DNA from: Henckelia pumila
Lineage: Eukaryota > Streptophyta > Magnoliopsida > Lamiales > Gesneriaceae
Direction of reading: 5' to 3'
NCBI RefSeq assembly: GCF_033568475.1
Contig: NC_133121.1
Span: 83,782,589-83,846,588, forward strand
DNA length: 64,000 nucleotides
The position numbers and the translations under genes were made by a program. A model generated the notes under the pieces. That model saw nothing but the letters and a program-made list of their open reading frames with translations, made no database searches and was not told the origin of the DNA. The stretch's first letter is position 1. Each line of letters opens with the position of its first letter. Of this stretch, positions 44,114-55,485 are shown piece by piece.

Positions 44114-44612
44114 AGTTCTAGCCATAGGATCGAGCTAAAATTTTGACAGCAACTTTAAACATCTAAAACTTCAATTTGAACGGTGAAGATCGGATTTGGA
44201 TGACTGTAGAAGCTGCAGTTATTTTGTAAACTTTGTTGTCTATAATTCGTCTTTCCGCTTCTTCTTGCTACTTTTCTTCAAATCCTTGCAACTCACAAAA
44301 ACAACAACAAATACGCATAATATCCACTCGATACATCACAAAATCCAATTCAAATCATATATAAATTAATTGCATAAAATGCACTTATCAAATCCCCCCA
44401 AACTTAGACTTTTTCTAGTCCCGAGCAAAACAGTAATGAGCAATATAGTCGACCTCCGAAATTTATACATTCCAAGATTCAATAAACATGTCGGCTAATT
44501 TTCTCAAGAGTTCTCGTGTGTGTGTGATTTGCCAATCTCATCTACCCACCTAACTTTCGGTAAAATCATGCAATCCGTAAGCTTCATAAAATCATTAACT
44601 CCGCCAAAAACT
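44114..44612 (-). mobile_element. Extra element E end: LTR fragment, internal remnant and primer-site relic
   Basis: 44114-44390 matches the inner end of the E LTR (45872-46149) and 44391-44600 matches the adjoining internal sequence (46150-46370). At CATTAACT the sequence switches to CCGCCAAAAACT, the primer-site edge seen complete at 62715-62729. It is thus an E-type element whose interior has been reduced to about 220 bp and which shares the LTR at 44613-46149. Confidence 0.8.
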
Positions 44613-46149
44613 TGTTGCGTGTTTTTTCGCTCGCAAGCGCACGATGTCAAGTTATAATATAGGAATTAAGTTCATGTTGATCCCACAGAGAATGAATAAA
44701 TGATATTATATCAAATATTTGCAACTAATAAAATCCTAATCCTATGTAGAGCTACGAAAATGGTTTGATTTTTATAAATCTAAAATTTGCAAGAAACAAG
44801 ACTAAATAACCACGAGTTCACGAGAGAAAAATTCAATAAGCAATGAATGCTAGAGGTTCGACTTCACTTGACTGTCCAACACAATTTATTTCTCATGATT
44901 ATTTAATTATCAATTCTTCTAGTTTATTAGCCAAGAATCCCTATTATTTTCTACTACCTCTCTCGAGTGTCAAGCAGAAATTCGTAATCAACAGCAAACT
45001 CAATATCTCTATCTAGTTTAACTATTAAATCCGGTAAATAACACAAGAATTCTTTTAATGACTTCTATGGAGTTATATTCATTTCGAACAATATAAACAT
45101 CAAGATGTATTTTCCTATGTCGTATTCAAAATCTCCTCTCTCGAGTGATAGATTTCAAATAAAATATCATTCAATCTATGGCCAGTAAATTGAAAGCATT
45201 AAAATCAGGAAAACACAAATAAACTGTGAAAAGAATTCAAATATATAAATCAAAATATCTCAATCATGGTTTTCAGTCAAGATCCGTCTACCTCTAGACT
45301 AAGAAATTAGTTCATAACAAATTCAAAGATCAAACAAAACTTGTTCTTCAAATAATCCATCAAAATAGAAAAATAGAGTTCAAAGGAAAACTAGAACGTA
45401 ATAAAATTAAGCTTTTCCGTAGCCGGATGACGTCGTCTTCCATCTTCGTATCAAATTCTCGAGCTCTTGTGCACTTCAAAACTCTCAATAGTCATCTCTA
45501 TGCTGTGAAAACTCTCTAAACCCTCGTCCTTCTCAAAAATAAGCTATCAAAACCCTTTTAAACTCGATTAAAGACTTTTCATATTTTTGGAGACTGCGCA
45601 GCGCTGCCCTTAGGCGCTGGGGCGCTTAAGTTTCGTATTTTATTTTTCAATGACGGACGTCTAGCGCTGGAGCGCTACCAAACTGGCGCTAGGGCGCTTA
45701 AGACATGAAATTACGGGCGCTGGAGCACTGGAAAACTAGAGTTGGGGCGCTGAAATTTCGAATAAAATCCTTTTACTGAGCTACAGAGAAGCGCTGGAGC
45801 GCTCCCAATGAGGCGCTGGGGCGCTATGCTTTTTGTCCAACGCGCAGCAATCTTGCAAAAATAATATCTTGAGTTATAGCCGTCGGTTCGAGCTAAAATT
45901 TTGACAGCAACTTTAAAACATCCAAAACTTCAATTTGAACGGTGAATATTGGATTTGGATGACTGTAGAAGCTACAGTTATTTTGTAAACTTTGCTGTCT
46001 ATAATTCATCTTTCCGCTTCTTTTTGCTACTTTTCTTCAAATCCTTGCAACTCACAAAAACAACAACAAATACGCATAATATCCACTTGATACATTACAA
46101 AATCCAATTCAAATCATATATAAATTAAGTGCATAAAATGCACTTATCA
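44613..46149 (-). repeat. Element E 3' LTR (1537 bp)
   Basis: The plus strand starts TGTTGCGTG and ends GCACTTATCA. The minus-strand polypurine tract AAGTTTGGGGGGAT is at 46150-46163. A four-unit GC array is at 45595-45835 (GCGCTGGAGCGCT, GGCGCTGGGGCGCT). In the other LTR copy, TTTATAAGGG on the minus strand near 63671-63680 is a TATA-like box just beyond the array. Confidence 0.9.
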
Positions 46150-46166
46150 AATCCCCCCAAACTTAG

Positions 46167-47411
46167 ACTTTTGCAAGTCCCGAGCAAAACAGTAATGAGC
46201 AATATAGTCGACCTCTGAATTTATACATTCCAAGATTCAATACACATGTCGGCTAATTTTCTCAAGAGTTCTCGTGTGTGTGTGTGATTTGCCAATCTCA
46301 TCTAGCCACCTAACTTTCGGTAAAATCATGCAATCCGTAAGCTTCATAAAATCATTAACTTCGCTCTCAAGTTTCAAAATACTCTCAACCAAGTTCAATA
46401 TTTATTTGCACATATCAAAAGGACTTTTTCGGATATCATTTAGTTCAAGCAATTTAGCAGGAGACAAATATCCAGATATGTATCAATGGTAATCAAAGAC
46501 TCAAGATTCAAGGAAAGGAAATGGATACTTTTCAATTTGGGCAGTATTGAGTAGCTAAAAATATTACTTGCATTGCATTGCCAGATAATTCCATCTAGGC
46601 TTCCTTCTACTCCATACATTCTCCAGCTTTAGCCTTGTTTTTGGACTAAAATTTCAATCCATTTTTTTTAAGGCCTTCCCTCACCTTATTTTCTCCGTCA
46701 TTACTTTTCTATAAACTTTTTATCTACTCAATTTGTTTTGGATTTTTCATGGATATAGAATTGCTAAAAAAAGATCAATAGATTCGAAAAAAACGCCTAA
46801 ATCACTTTTGGTTCATAAAAATCTATCACAGTTTCAAGCAAAAATCACAAGAGTTAAGAATCAATTCCTCTAATCCACATCACAAATTCACATAATTTTT
46901 CTATAATTGCTAGGAGTATCAAAAATCATGGCATTCGTGCATAAATGTGAGAACTCAAGATTAAATAATGCTAACATAAACTTTTTCAGCACACAAAATT
47001 TATTTTCATCATAGACCAACACAATTACAACATCATGCATTTAACTCAAACTAACTCATTAAAAAAATTTCACAATTTTTAAACACCCCCCCCCAAACTT
47101 AAATTGTGCATTGTCTTCAATGTACAGTATTTATTAAAAACAAGGGACACATACCTTAGGCACCAAGCGTCAGTACTCGGCACCATCTTAATCACTCAAA
47201 ACTCTTCATCAGGGGTGGCTCCTAAACTCTTATAGCTCCATACTTTTTCACCTACACAATTCAAAATCATTATTGATTTCCAGTTTCCTCATGATAAAAA
47301 TAAAAACAAAAACAACTAAAAGAAAATAAAAAACGCAAAAAAAAAAACTAGCTTGGGTTGCCTCCCAAGAAGCCCTTAGTTTATAGTCCATAGCCATACT
47401 GTATTCCAATT
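46167..47411 (-). other. Element E 3' noncoding region
   Basis: No credible ORF is present between the gag-protease stop and the polypurine tract. In an autonomous Athila-like element RT and integrase would lie here. Confidence 0.75.
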
Positions 47412-48386
47412 CTAGCCCGGTTCCGCTTTGTTGAGGGTCTTCCCTTTCGCTTTCACCCTCCAAATATATTCAACAACCTTTTTAAACTTTGATTTCTTCT
47501 TCGTTTTCTTCTTCTTCTTTGGCACCTTCGGATCATTCTTCTTTGAATCTACCTCATGAACAAGTTTGGGATGGCCCTCCAGCTTCACAAGTCGCTCAAT
47601 CATGCATAGTTCCTCTATGGGTGGATTACTTGATTTCTTGAATATGTTAAAAATAACTCTTTCGTCGTCCACACCCATCGACAACTCACCATTATTCACC
47701 TCAATCTTGGCATCAGCAGTGGCCAAGAAAGGTCTCCCCAATATCAATGGCATATTTGCATCCTCCTCCATATCTAGCACAACAAAATCCGTCGGAAAAA
47801 TAAATTTATCTATTTTTACCAAAACATCTTCAATGATTCCAAGTGGATATGTGATAGATCTATCAGCTAGCTGCAATGCGATCATTGTAGGCTTCACCTC
47901 GCCAAGTCCTAAGCTCCTGAAAACAGACAAAGGCATCAGGTTAATGCTAGCTCCTAGATCGCAAAGTGCATTATTAAAATAAGAAGAACCAATAGTGCAA
48001 GGAATAGTAAAACTCCCTAGATCTTTCATCTTTTGTGGCATCTTCTTTTGGAGCACAGCACTACATTCTTCAGTTAAGTTCACCACCTCATTCTCTTGCA
48101 GCCTCCTTTTCTTGGACATCACTTCTTTAATAAACTTCGCATAATTCGGAATTTGTGCCAAAGCATCGGCAAAAGGGATGTTGATATGTATCTTCTTGAA
48201 AATCTCCAAGAATTTTGAGAACTGCTCGTCCACTTCCTTCTTCTTGAACCTTTGGGGGTATGGAAGAGGAGGTTTGTACATCGGTTTCTGCTCAGGTTCA
48301 GACTCTTTCTCCTCGACCTTCTTATCGTCAACTGCAACTTTTTCAGACTTCTTGCTCTCAGATTTGACCTCTTCATTATCCACCTG
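47412..48386 (-). CDS. Element E gag-protease ORF, 3' segment (protease)
   Basis: 324 open codons on the minus strand run to a stop at 47412-47414. An acidic/lysine-rich linker leads to PFADALAQIPNYAKFIKEVM, then the protease region (NNALCDLGASINLMPLSVFR, with the DLGAS active site; DFVVLDMEEDANMPLILGRP). A lysine-rich tail (KVPKKKKKTKKKSKFKK) ends the protein. The frame continues upstream at 59886 once element F and one CTTCC are set aside. The protein is homologous to the protease part of element C (19033-19800) but stops before RT. Confidence 0.88.
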   Translation of the reverse strand, partial: QVDNEEVKSESKKSEKVAVDDKKVEEKESEPEQKPMYKPPLPYPQRFKKKEVDEQFSKFLEIFKKIHINIPFADALAQIPNYAKFIKEVMSKKRRLQENEVVNLTEECSAVLQKKMPQKMKDLGSFTIPCTIGSSYFNNALCDLGASINLMPLSVFRSLGLGEVKPTMIALQLADRSITYPLGIIEDVLVKIDKFIFPTDFVVLDMEEDANMPLILGRPFLATADAKIEVNNGELSMGVDDERVIFNIFKKSSNPPIEELCMIERLVKLEGHPKLVHEVDSKKNDPKVPKKKKKTKKKSKFKKVVEYIWRVKAKGKTLNKAEPG

Positions 48387-48391
48387 CTTCC

Positions 48392-50511
48392 TGAAAGAGT
48401 GGGTGCCCGGTGAGCCAACTTGTGGCTAAGGGCTTTTATGACTCTATGTATAAACAATCTTTTGTTTAATATAGGGCTAATTGCATCCACACCCCCTGTG
48501 AAAAGTCTAAAAGGCATAAAACCCCCTGTGTAAAATTAATAGCATGTTAGACCCTATGTTTTAAAAAAATTAGCATAAAAACCCCTATGAGAGGGTATAA
48601 ATGTGCCCGAGTTTGTATAACATAGGGGTTAAATGTGCTACATTTTAAAAAACTGAGGGATGCATTAGCCTATTAATATTTTTTAAGGGGTTTTATGCTT
48701 TTTAGACTTTTCACAAGGGGTGTGGATGCAATTAGCCCAATATAATTTACACTTTTATAATGGCATTTACTTTATCTTTTATCATATTATTATGTTGTGA
48801 CATACTATAAGATGTTTAGATGAAGACCTTGAATATACTATAGTGTATGTAAGATGTGGTGGCACATGGGGATGGCTATCATGAAACACATCTTATAGTC
48901 ACTGTATATTCTAAACAGTTCCTAGTCGATTGAGCCGTCCGTTAATAAGGATAAGGATCGCTCAAGATTGAGACTAGCATTTGCGATGCCGAGTACCACG
49001 TTTCATTGGTATGGAACATAGAGATGTTCAAAGCATGCAAATGGATATTCATACGATGAATGATCGAACTACCTTATCCGGACTTTCCAAGTGGTTATCA
49101 CTTATCGAGTGGATAAAGTCCGCGGTTTTGGTTGTACACCATTAGTCCTTACTACTTGAAACATCATTGAGACTCTATATGCTAGTACTGTACTTTGACT
49201 CGTTTACCGATTCTATTGGGGTCATCAGGTGTTGGGATTGGGTACAGTTACGACACATATAGGAGTCGATGCTTTGTTGTCAAGGATTCACCACATACTT
49301 GCTAGTATGGATATCCTATGCAATCTGAGGAGATATTAGTGTGACGAATCTCTGGCCAGAGTACATGATGTGTTTTAAGAAATGGTTTCTTAGTAGCATA
49401 TGCGATGTCACTATTTGATCTTCAAGATTCATTGCATAGTTATCGAATCTCGAACGACTCTCGATTTACCAATATTTGTTGATTCGATCGGGATATATGG
49501 ATGAAGGGACCGTACTGTACGCTAACCAAAATCTATTGGTTCTTGCAGGCACTATCAGTGATACCTAGGGAATCATGGGGCGATGTTGCTAGGCGCTCTT
49601 ACCATGATTCTATGGGCAATTCGGAAATTGTTGTTCCGAGTCACAAGGAGTTGTGAGCCCACGGCTAGCTGTATCCCTGAACCATTGAGGGTCACACAAG
49701 TAATGGATTTTTAATCCCCGTTGAGATAATTAAATTTAAAGAGTTAAACTTAGTGAATAAAGAAGTGGGACTTCTTATTTAAGAGTAGAGGGAGTAAGAT
49801 TTCCTAAAATGACATAGGGATAGACATTTTTGGAAATCACTGAATTCGGATTCAGAAAATTTATCTTGACTTTAAAAAATGCAGAAATGGTTTCTGTGCA
49901 CATTGGTGAAATTGGTTTATCAATCTGAGTCACGATGAATTTTATATTAATTTCTGAACATGCGGGCTTTGCTTGTCAGGCTTGAACTTATGACTAATGG
50001 GCCCTAAGCTGTTAGCAGCCCACATTATAAATAAGTTATTGCAGTACAGAAATTACACACAACAACAGAGGTCAAATTTTCGAAAACCCTAGCCTCCAGT
50101 TTTGAGAATTCGGCCGCCCCCCCTCTCTCTGTCTTAGAGAATTTTCAGTCTGCGAATTTCGAATTTGCAGTCTGAATTAGCAGATCATATCTGTTCTATC
50201 TCTTCGCAAAAACGTCTGATAGACTTTCTAGTGCAGTCTATCAGAGGGATTAAACTTCTGTTCGTGGACCTGATTGAAGAATTGTTCGTTCATCAGTTCC
50301 TGGGATATACAACAAGAGCAGAGTTATCTGTTGGTGTCCATAATCTCGTTTCGAGATTCAAGGTAAAAATTTAATTGTTATTTAATTTTTACACGCACAA
50401 TTTAATCGTAAAGTTTTGATACCCATGATATGGAATCGTTCCATATAAAATTTTAAAACTTCCGCTGCACCGGGTATCAATTCTGATTGATCTGAACACC
50501 GTTCTCTAACA
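48392..50511 (+). repeat. Element F 5' LTR (2120 bp including a 265-bp MITE)
   Basis: It is colinear with 58037-59885 apart from the MITE at 48474-48738. It ends GTTCTCTAACA, followed by the primer site. It has no gene. Confidence 0.94.
48474..48738. mobile_element. MITE with 54-bp terminal inverted repeats in the F 5' LTR
   Basis: It starts GGGCTAATTGCATCCACACC and ends GGTGTGGATGCAATTAGCCC. The complementary arms extend inward through AAAAGTCTAAAAGGCATAAAA. It is flanked by AATATA at 48468-48473 and 48739-48744. The other F LTRs lack it. The superfamily is not assigned, since a 6-bp duplication fits no standard class neatly. Confidence 0.88.
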
Positions 50512-50525
50512 GTGGTATCAGAGCC
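50512..50525 (+). other. Element F primer-binding site
   Basis: GTGGTATCAGAGCC follows the LTR directly and matches initiator tRNA-Met. Confidence 0.92.
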
Positions 50526-52255
50526 AGGTTGCTTAGATCAAGCGATTAAATTAATCTATTGTACAAAAATTTTTAAGCCTTGGTTTTTTGAGACAAAAGA
50601 ATTTTAAAAATTTAAAATTAATGGGCAAACCCGGGGCAGCGATTGGATCGCTGCCCAAGGGCAGCGAGTCCATCGCTGCCCAGGGCAGGGATCGTCGCTG
50701 CCCAAGGGGCAGCGACGGGCTGCCTGGCCCGAGCCCCTTTTGGGGCGCGGGCTGCCCAGGATCGTCCCGGGTGGCCCGGGAAAAATTAATTTTTTTTAAT
50801 TAAAATTTTAATATGTTAAAATTCTATTTTGGTCCGATCGAAAATTGTTTTTTATTGGTACACGAGGCGTCGGATCGAATTGTTCGAGTCCGAAAATTTT
50901 AAAATTGATTTTTGGATAAATTTGAATTTTTGGAAAATTTATAGATTTTATCCGTTAAATCAGATTTTATGAAATTAATTATTTTTGGTACAATTGATGA
51001 TAAGATATGATCTTATGAAAATATTGAGTAAAATATGATTTTATGTATAAAATTGGATTTTATATGTAAAATATGATTTTATTTGATAAAAAGATAAAAT
51101 ATGATTTTGTATGTAAAATAAGATTTTATATATGTAATATGATTTTATCCTTTTTAATTTAATTTCCATTGCATGTTATCCAATAAATTAATTTTGAATT
51201 AAATATTATTGGATAAGGATGATCGATTGCCATGACCAATTTTGTAGGTGTATGTTAGGAAATTTACATTTGTTTTTATTGTTGTTGGATTTATTAATGT
51301 GCCTGGTTTATGACCCAATATGAATTGTCATATGTAATAAAAGTGGGCCTGGTTTATGGCCCGTTCCCACCCCTTAAAATGTATCCCCTACTTGTCATAG
51401 TTATTTATTGTAAATACATTATACTTAGTGGGAGATGAAGATTTGAAGATGGAGGTGGGCCCAGCAGACAATAAAGACTGAAGAAATGTAAATTGGAAGC
51501 ACAATGTAATAGGATTGCATTGCATACTTGCATATCACCTAGGATTGGACTTAGACTCGTGATTGGCAACAAATTTATCGTTGTATGCATGTTTAGACTA
51601 AATTGTATGAATCCCGCAAGCATACAAATTTTAAATGATGAGACAAATTTTCAAAATTAAAATCCCTCATTTTAAATATGATTTAAAATTGTTATCAAGA
51701 TAAATAAAGGAAATTTAAATATTGTTTAAATGTTCCTACCTTCCATCAACGATCAATGTATGAGATGCTACCCGCGGATACGGTCCGGCTCATATTATTG
51801 GGGGGGCCCGTTCGTCAGAAAGCTGTACATTGGATTGACACATGTTGTAAGTTGGGTGGAACTCCCATGGGATTTGCTCATATTATTGGGGATCCACATG
51901 GCAACCGTCCATCACAACTTAATATTGATGGGTCATCTTGACGTGTCACAATAAACGGCGTCATATTATTGGGCCCTTATTGGACATGAGGTAAAAACGT
52001 GGAGGTTGCTTTTGAAGCAATTGGGCTCTACCTTTTGAAAATTATGGTTGGCTGATATTATTCGGGACCATAGTTTGTCAATTGGACTCCATGTTCCCAC
52101 TAGGGAAAACAGTTTCCCGTTTTCACTAGAGGGTAGTGAAATCGTTAAAATAGTGGGAGTGGGATTCATAAAATAAATTTCGCCTATTTTATGTCTTAGT
52201 AAATTAATTAAACAATCACTAATTATTGTCTGTTTCTTTTAAGTATTTCATTAAG
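50526..52255 (+). other. Element F leader, noncoding, with GC-palindrome island
   Basis: About 1.7 kb lies between primer site and gag ATG. 50628-50783 is a GC-rich island with repeated GGGCAGCGA/TCGCTGCCC arms in otherwise AT-rich DNA. Later, CATATTATTGGG recurs (51791, 51878, 51961). No credible ORF is present. Confidence 0.75.
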
Positions 52256-53281
52256 ATGAATTCGCGCAATCCACTATTCTCTATTCTCGAACAAAATAAA
52301 CTGACTGGCGCAAACTATACGGAATGGTTCCGTAAGTTGAAGATTGTCTTGACCTCGGAGAAGATGTTCTACGTGTTAGAAAAATCTCCTCCGAAGGAAG
52401 CACCAGCTGATATAAGTCCGGAAGAGTTGGCCAAACTTGATAAATGGTGGGACCATGATATCAAGGCCAAATGCTATATGCAAGCTTCGATGTCTGATGA
52501 ACTCCAGAGGCGATTTGAGGATACCGTGAATGCTGCTGACATTCACGTACAACTCAAGGAACTTTTTGGGGCTCAATCGAGAGCTGAAAGGTTCACTACT
52601 GTAAAAGAGTTAATGACGTGTCGCATGCGTGAAGGGACTTCGGTCCGTGATCATGGGGTACGCGTGATTTGGCTCATTCAGAAGTTGGTAACGCTTGATT
52701 TGGTATTGGAGCATGAACTCAATGTGGACTTATTACTTCTCTCTCTTCCTTCATCGTTTGACGGTTTTGTGGTGAATTTCAATATGAACAAGATAGAGGC
52801 CTCCCTTGAAGAGATGGTCAATATGCTTGTAACTTATGAAGCCACTTTAAAGAAGGATAAACCGGTTCTTTTGGTGGGCTCCTCTTCTTCAGCTAAGAAG
52901 GGGCCAAGTACAAAGGGTAAGAAACGTTCTGCCCCATCCAAGAAAACCGGACCCGAGAAGAAGAACAAGACAAAGGCTTCAAACATGGAAAAGTCCAAGG
53001 ATGTTTGCCATCACTGCAAGAAACCCGGTCATTGGAAACATAACTGCAAGGAATATCTAGAGCAGTTGCGAACTGCGAAGGGTATGTTTTATATTGAAAT
53101 AAATGTTTCACTTAATACTACTTCTTGGGTATTGGATACCGGATGTGGATCTCACATTTGCAATGATTTGCAGGTGATGACAAGAAGTCGCAAGCTTAGA
53201 ATGGGTGAGACCCAGCTGAGGCTCGGAAATGGTTCTAGAGTTGAAGCCAAAGCTGTAGGAGACGTTTATTTAATTTTGTAG
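52256..53281 (+). pseudogene. Element F polyprotein: gag, zinc knuckle and protease
   Basis: The start is ATG 52256 (MNSRNPLFSILEQNKLTG). The copia gag domain has NYTEWFRKLKIVLTSEK, LKELFGAQSRAERFTTVKEL and LPSSFDGFVVNFNM. A basic linker leads to a CCHC knuckle (CHHCKKPGHWKHNC). The protease begins WVLDTGCGSHICNDLQ, with the catalytic Asp in DTGC. A TAG at 53279 interrupts the frame, and the same frame continues with FKLLLRDVLFVPDLIKNIIS, so this is a single nonsense mutation. Confidence 0.9.
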
Positions 53282-54544
53282 AACGATTTTAAGTTACTTT
53301 TGAGAGATGTTTTATTTGTTCCAGACTTGATTAAAAACATTATTTCTGTTTCTATGCTTGATAGAGATGGTTTTTCTTGCAATTTTGTGAATGAGATTTG
53401 CAATATTTACAAGAATGAATGTTTGATTGAAAATGGACAACTTGAAAACGATCTATATAAATTAAAATTAAAAGACGTTCCAATAAATTATGTTGATAAA
53501 CCGGTGACAACGAACAAAAGGAAAATCGATAGTCAAAACCCGGCAAACCTTTGGCATGCTAGGCTAGGTCATATTTTCTCAAGGAGGATGAACAAGCTAG
53601 TGGGAGAGGGCATGTTTGATATGTCTGATATTAACTCTCTACCTACTTGTGAATCCTGCCTGAGAGGAAAAATGACTAAATCTCCATTCAAGGGGAAACC
53701 TGAGCGTAGTCAAAATCTGTTGGATTTGATCCATACAGATGTTTGTGGTCCATTTAGAATTGGTACTCAATTTGGCCACACCTACTTCATTACCTTTACT
53801 GATGATTATTCAAGGTATGGGTATTTATATTTAATGAAATATAAGTCTGAAGCATTTGAAAAGTTCAAAGAATTCAAGGCTGAAGTAGAAAACAAGCTAG
53901 GTAAAAGTATTAAAGCACTTCGATCGGATCGAGGTGGAGAATACTTAAGTACCGAGTTTTTGGACTATCTGAAAGAGAATGGGATTCTCTCTCAGTGGAC
54001 TCCTCCTATGACACCTCAACTGAATGGTGTATCGGAGCGTCTTAATCGAACTTTGTTGGACATGGTTCGATCCATGATGAGCTTCACTGAGCTCCCACCT
54101 TCGTTTTGGGGCTATGCTCTTGAAACGGCGGTATTGTTGTTGAACAACGTTCATACTAAAGCAGTGAACAAAACACCATACGAGTTATGGAATGGCAAAG
54201 CTCCTAAGTATTCGTACTTGAGGATTTGGGGATGTCCTGCTTACGTGAAGCAGACAGTGGGAGATAAGTTGGATAGTCGATCCACCTTATGTTATTTTGT
54301 AGGGTATCCGAAGAATTCAATCGGATATTATTTCTATCATCCTACTGAAACAAAAGTGTTTGTTTCAAGGAATGCCACCTTCTTGGAGAAGGAGTTCTTA
54401 TTGGATAAGAAAGGCGAGATGATGGAACTCGAAGAAATTCGAGAAGAACCCGAAATACAAAATAATGATCCCATACCTCAAGAATCTTCAGAGGACACTC
54501 CTATACCTAGAAGATCCGAGAGGACTTCTAGACCTCCTATTTGA
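53282..54544 (+). pseudogene. Element F polyprotein: integrase
   Basis: In the same frame come the pre-integrase zinc motif (LWHARLGHIFSRRMNKL, CESCLRGKMTKSPF) and the core: DLIHTDVCGPFRI (Asp), KALRSDRGGEYLSTEF (Asp) and TPQLNGVSERLNRTLLDM (Glu). All catalytic acids are kept. The copia phrase LRIWGCPAYVK and a Pro/Glu-rich linker follow. A TGA at 54542 (probably from CGA) stops the frame after SRPPI. Confidence 0.9.
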
Positions 54545-55485
54545 TATGGTATTCTTCTTGAAGGGGATCAAGATGAACCCGACGTTGGATGTGATCCAAG
54601 AAACTTCAAGGAAGAAATTTCTGATGCGGATTCAAATTTATGGCTTGAAGCTATGCAGTCGGAAATAGATTCGATGCATACAAACCAAGTTTGGTCTTTA
54701 GTAGATCCTCCCGATGGAATTGTTCCAATAGGGTGTAAATGGATCTACAAGAGAAAGCTTGGGCCTGATGGTAAGGTATTTACCTACAAGGCACGATTGG
54801 TGGCGAAAGGTTATACTCAAAGACAAGGAGTTGACTATGATGAAACCTTTTCACCAGTTGCAATGTTCAAGTCCATAAGAATCCTTATTGCCATAGCTGC
54901 TTGGTATGACTATGAGATATGGCAAATGGATGTGAAGACTGCATTTCTTAATGGAAAAATTAAGGAAGAGATCTATATGACGCAGCCTGAGGGATACACA
55001 TCCATGGGAAGCGAGCATAAGGTATGCAAGCTTCATAGATCGATCTATGGTCTCAAACAAGCATCAAGAAGTTGGAACCAGAAATTTGATGAAACAATAA
55101 AGGATATTGGTTTCATCAAGAACCCGGAGGAACCATGCGTGTACAAGAAAGTAGTTAAGGATGCTGTGACATTCTTAGTACTTTATGTTGATGACATCTT
55201 ACTCATTGGGAATGATGTAGGGATGTTGCAGTCAACAAAGATATGGTTATTAGGTAGATTCTCGATGAAGGATTTGGGTGAGGCATCCTATATTCTAGGG
55301 ATACAGATCTATAGAGATAGATCTAAGAGAATGATAGGACTCACTCAAGCAACCTACATCGACACAATATTGAAAAGGTTTTCAATGGATAGGTCCAAGA
55401 GAGGACATCTACCTATGTGTCATGGAGTTTCTCTATCCAAGTCCATGTGTCCCAAGACTGATGAAGAGATAGAGAAAATGACACA
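54545..55485 (+). CDS. Element F polyprotein: reverse transcriptase
   Basis: The same frame continues with LWLEAMQSEIDSMHTNQVW, WIYKRKLGPDGKVFTYKARL, IWQMDVKTAFLNGKIKEEIY, CKLHRSIYGLKQASRSW and the catalytic LYVDDILLIGND. The YVDD box is intact. The frame is cut at 55485 within KMTHV by a reversed solo LTR; the codons after that point on the plus strand are LTR sequence. Confidence 0.9.
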
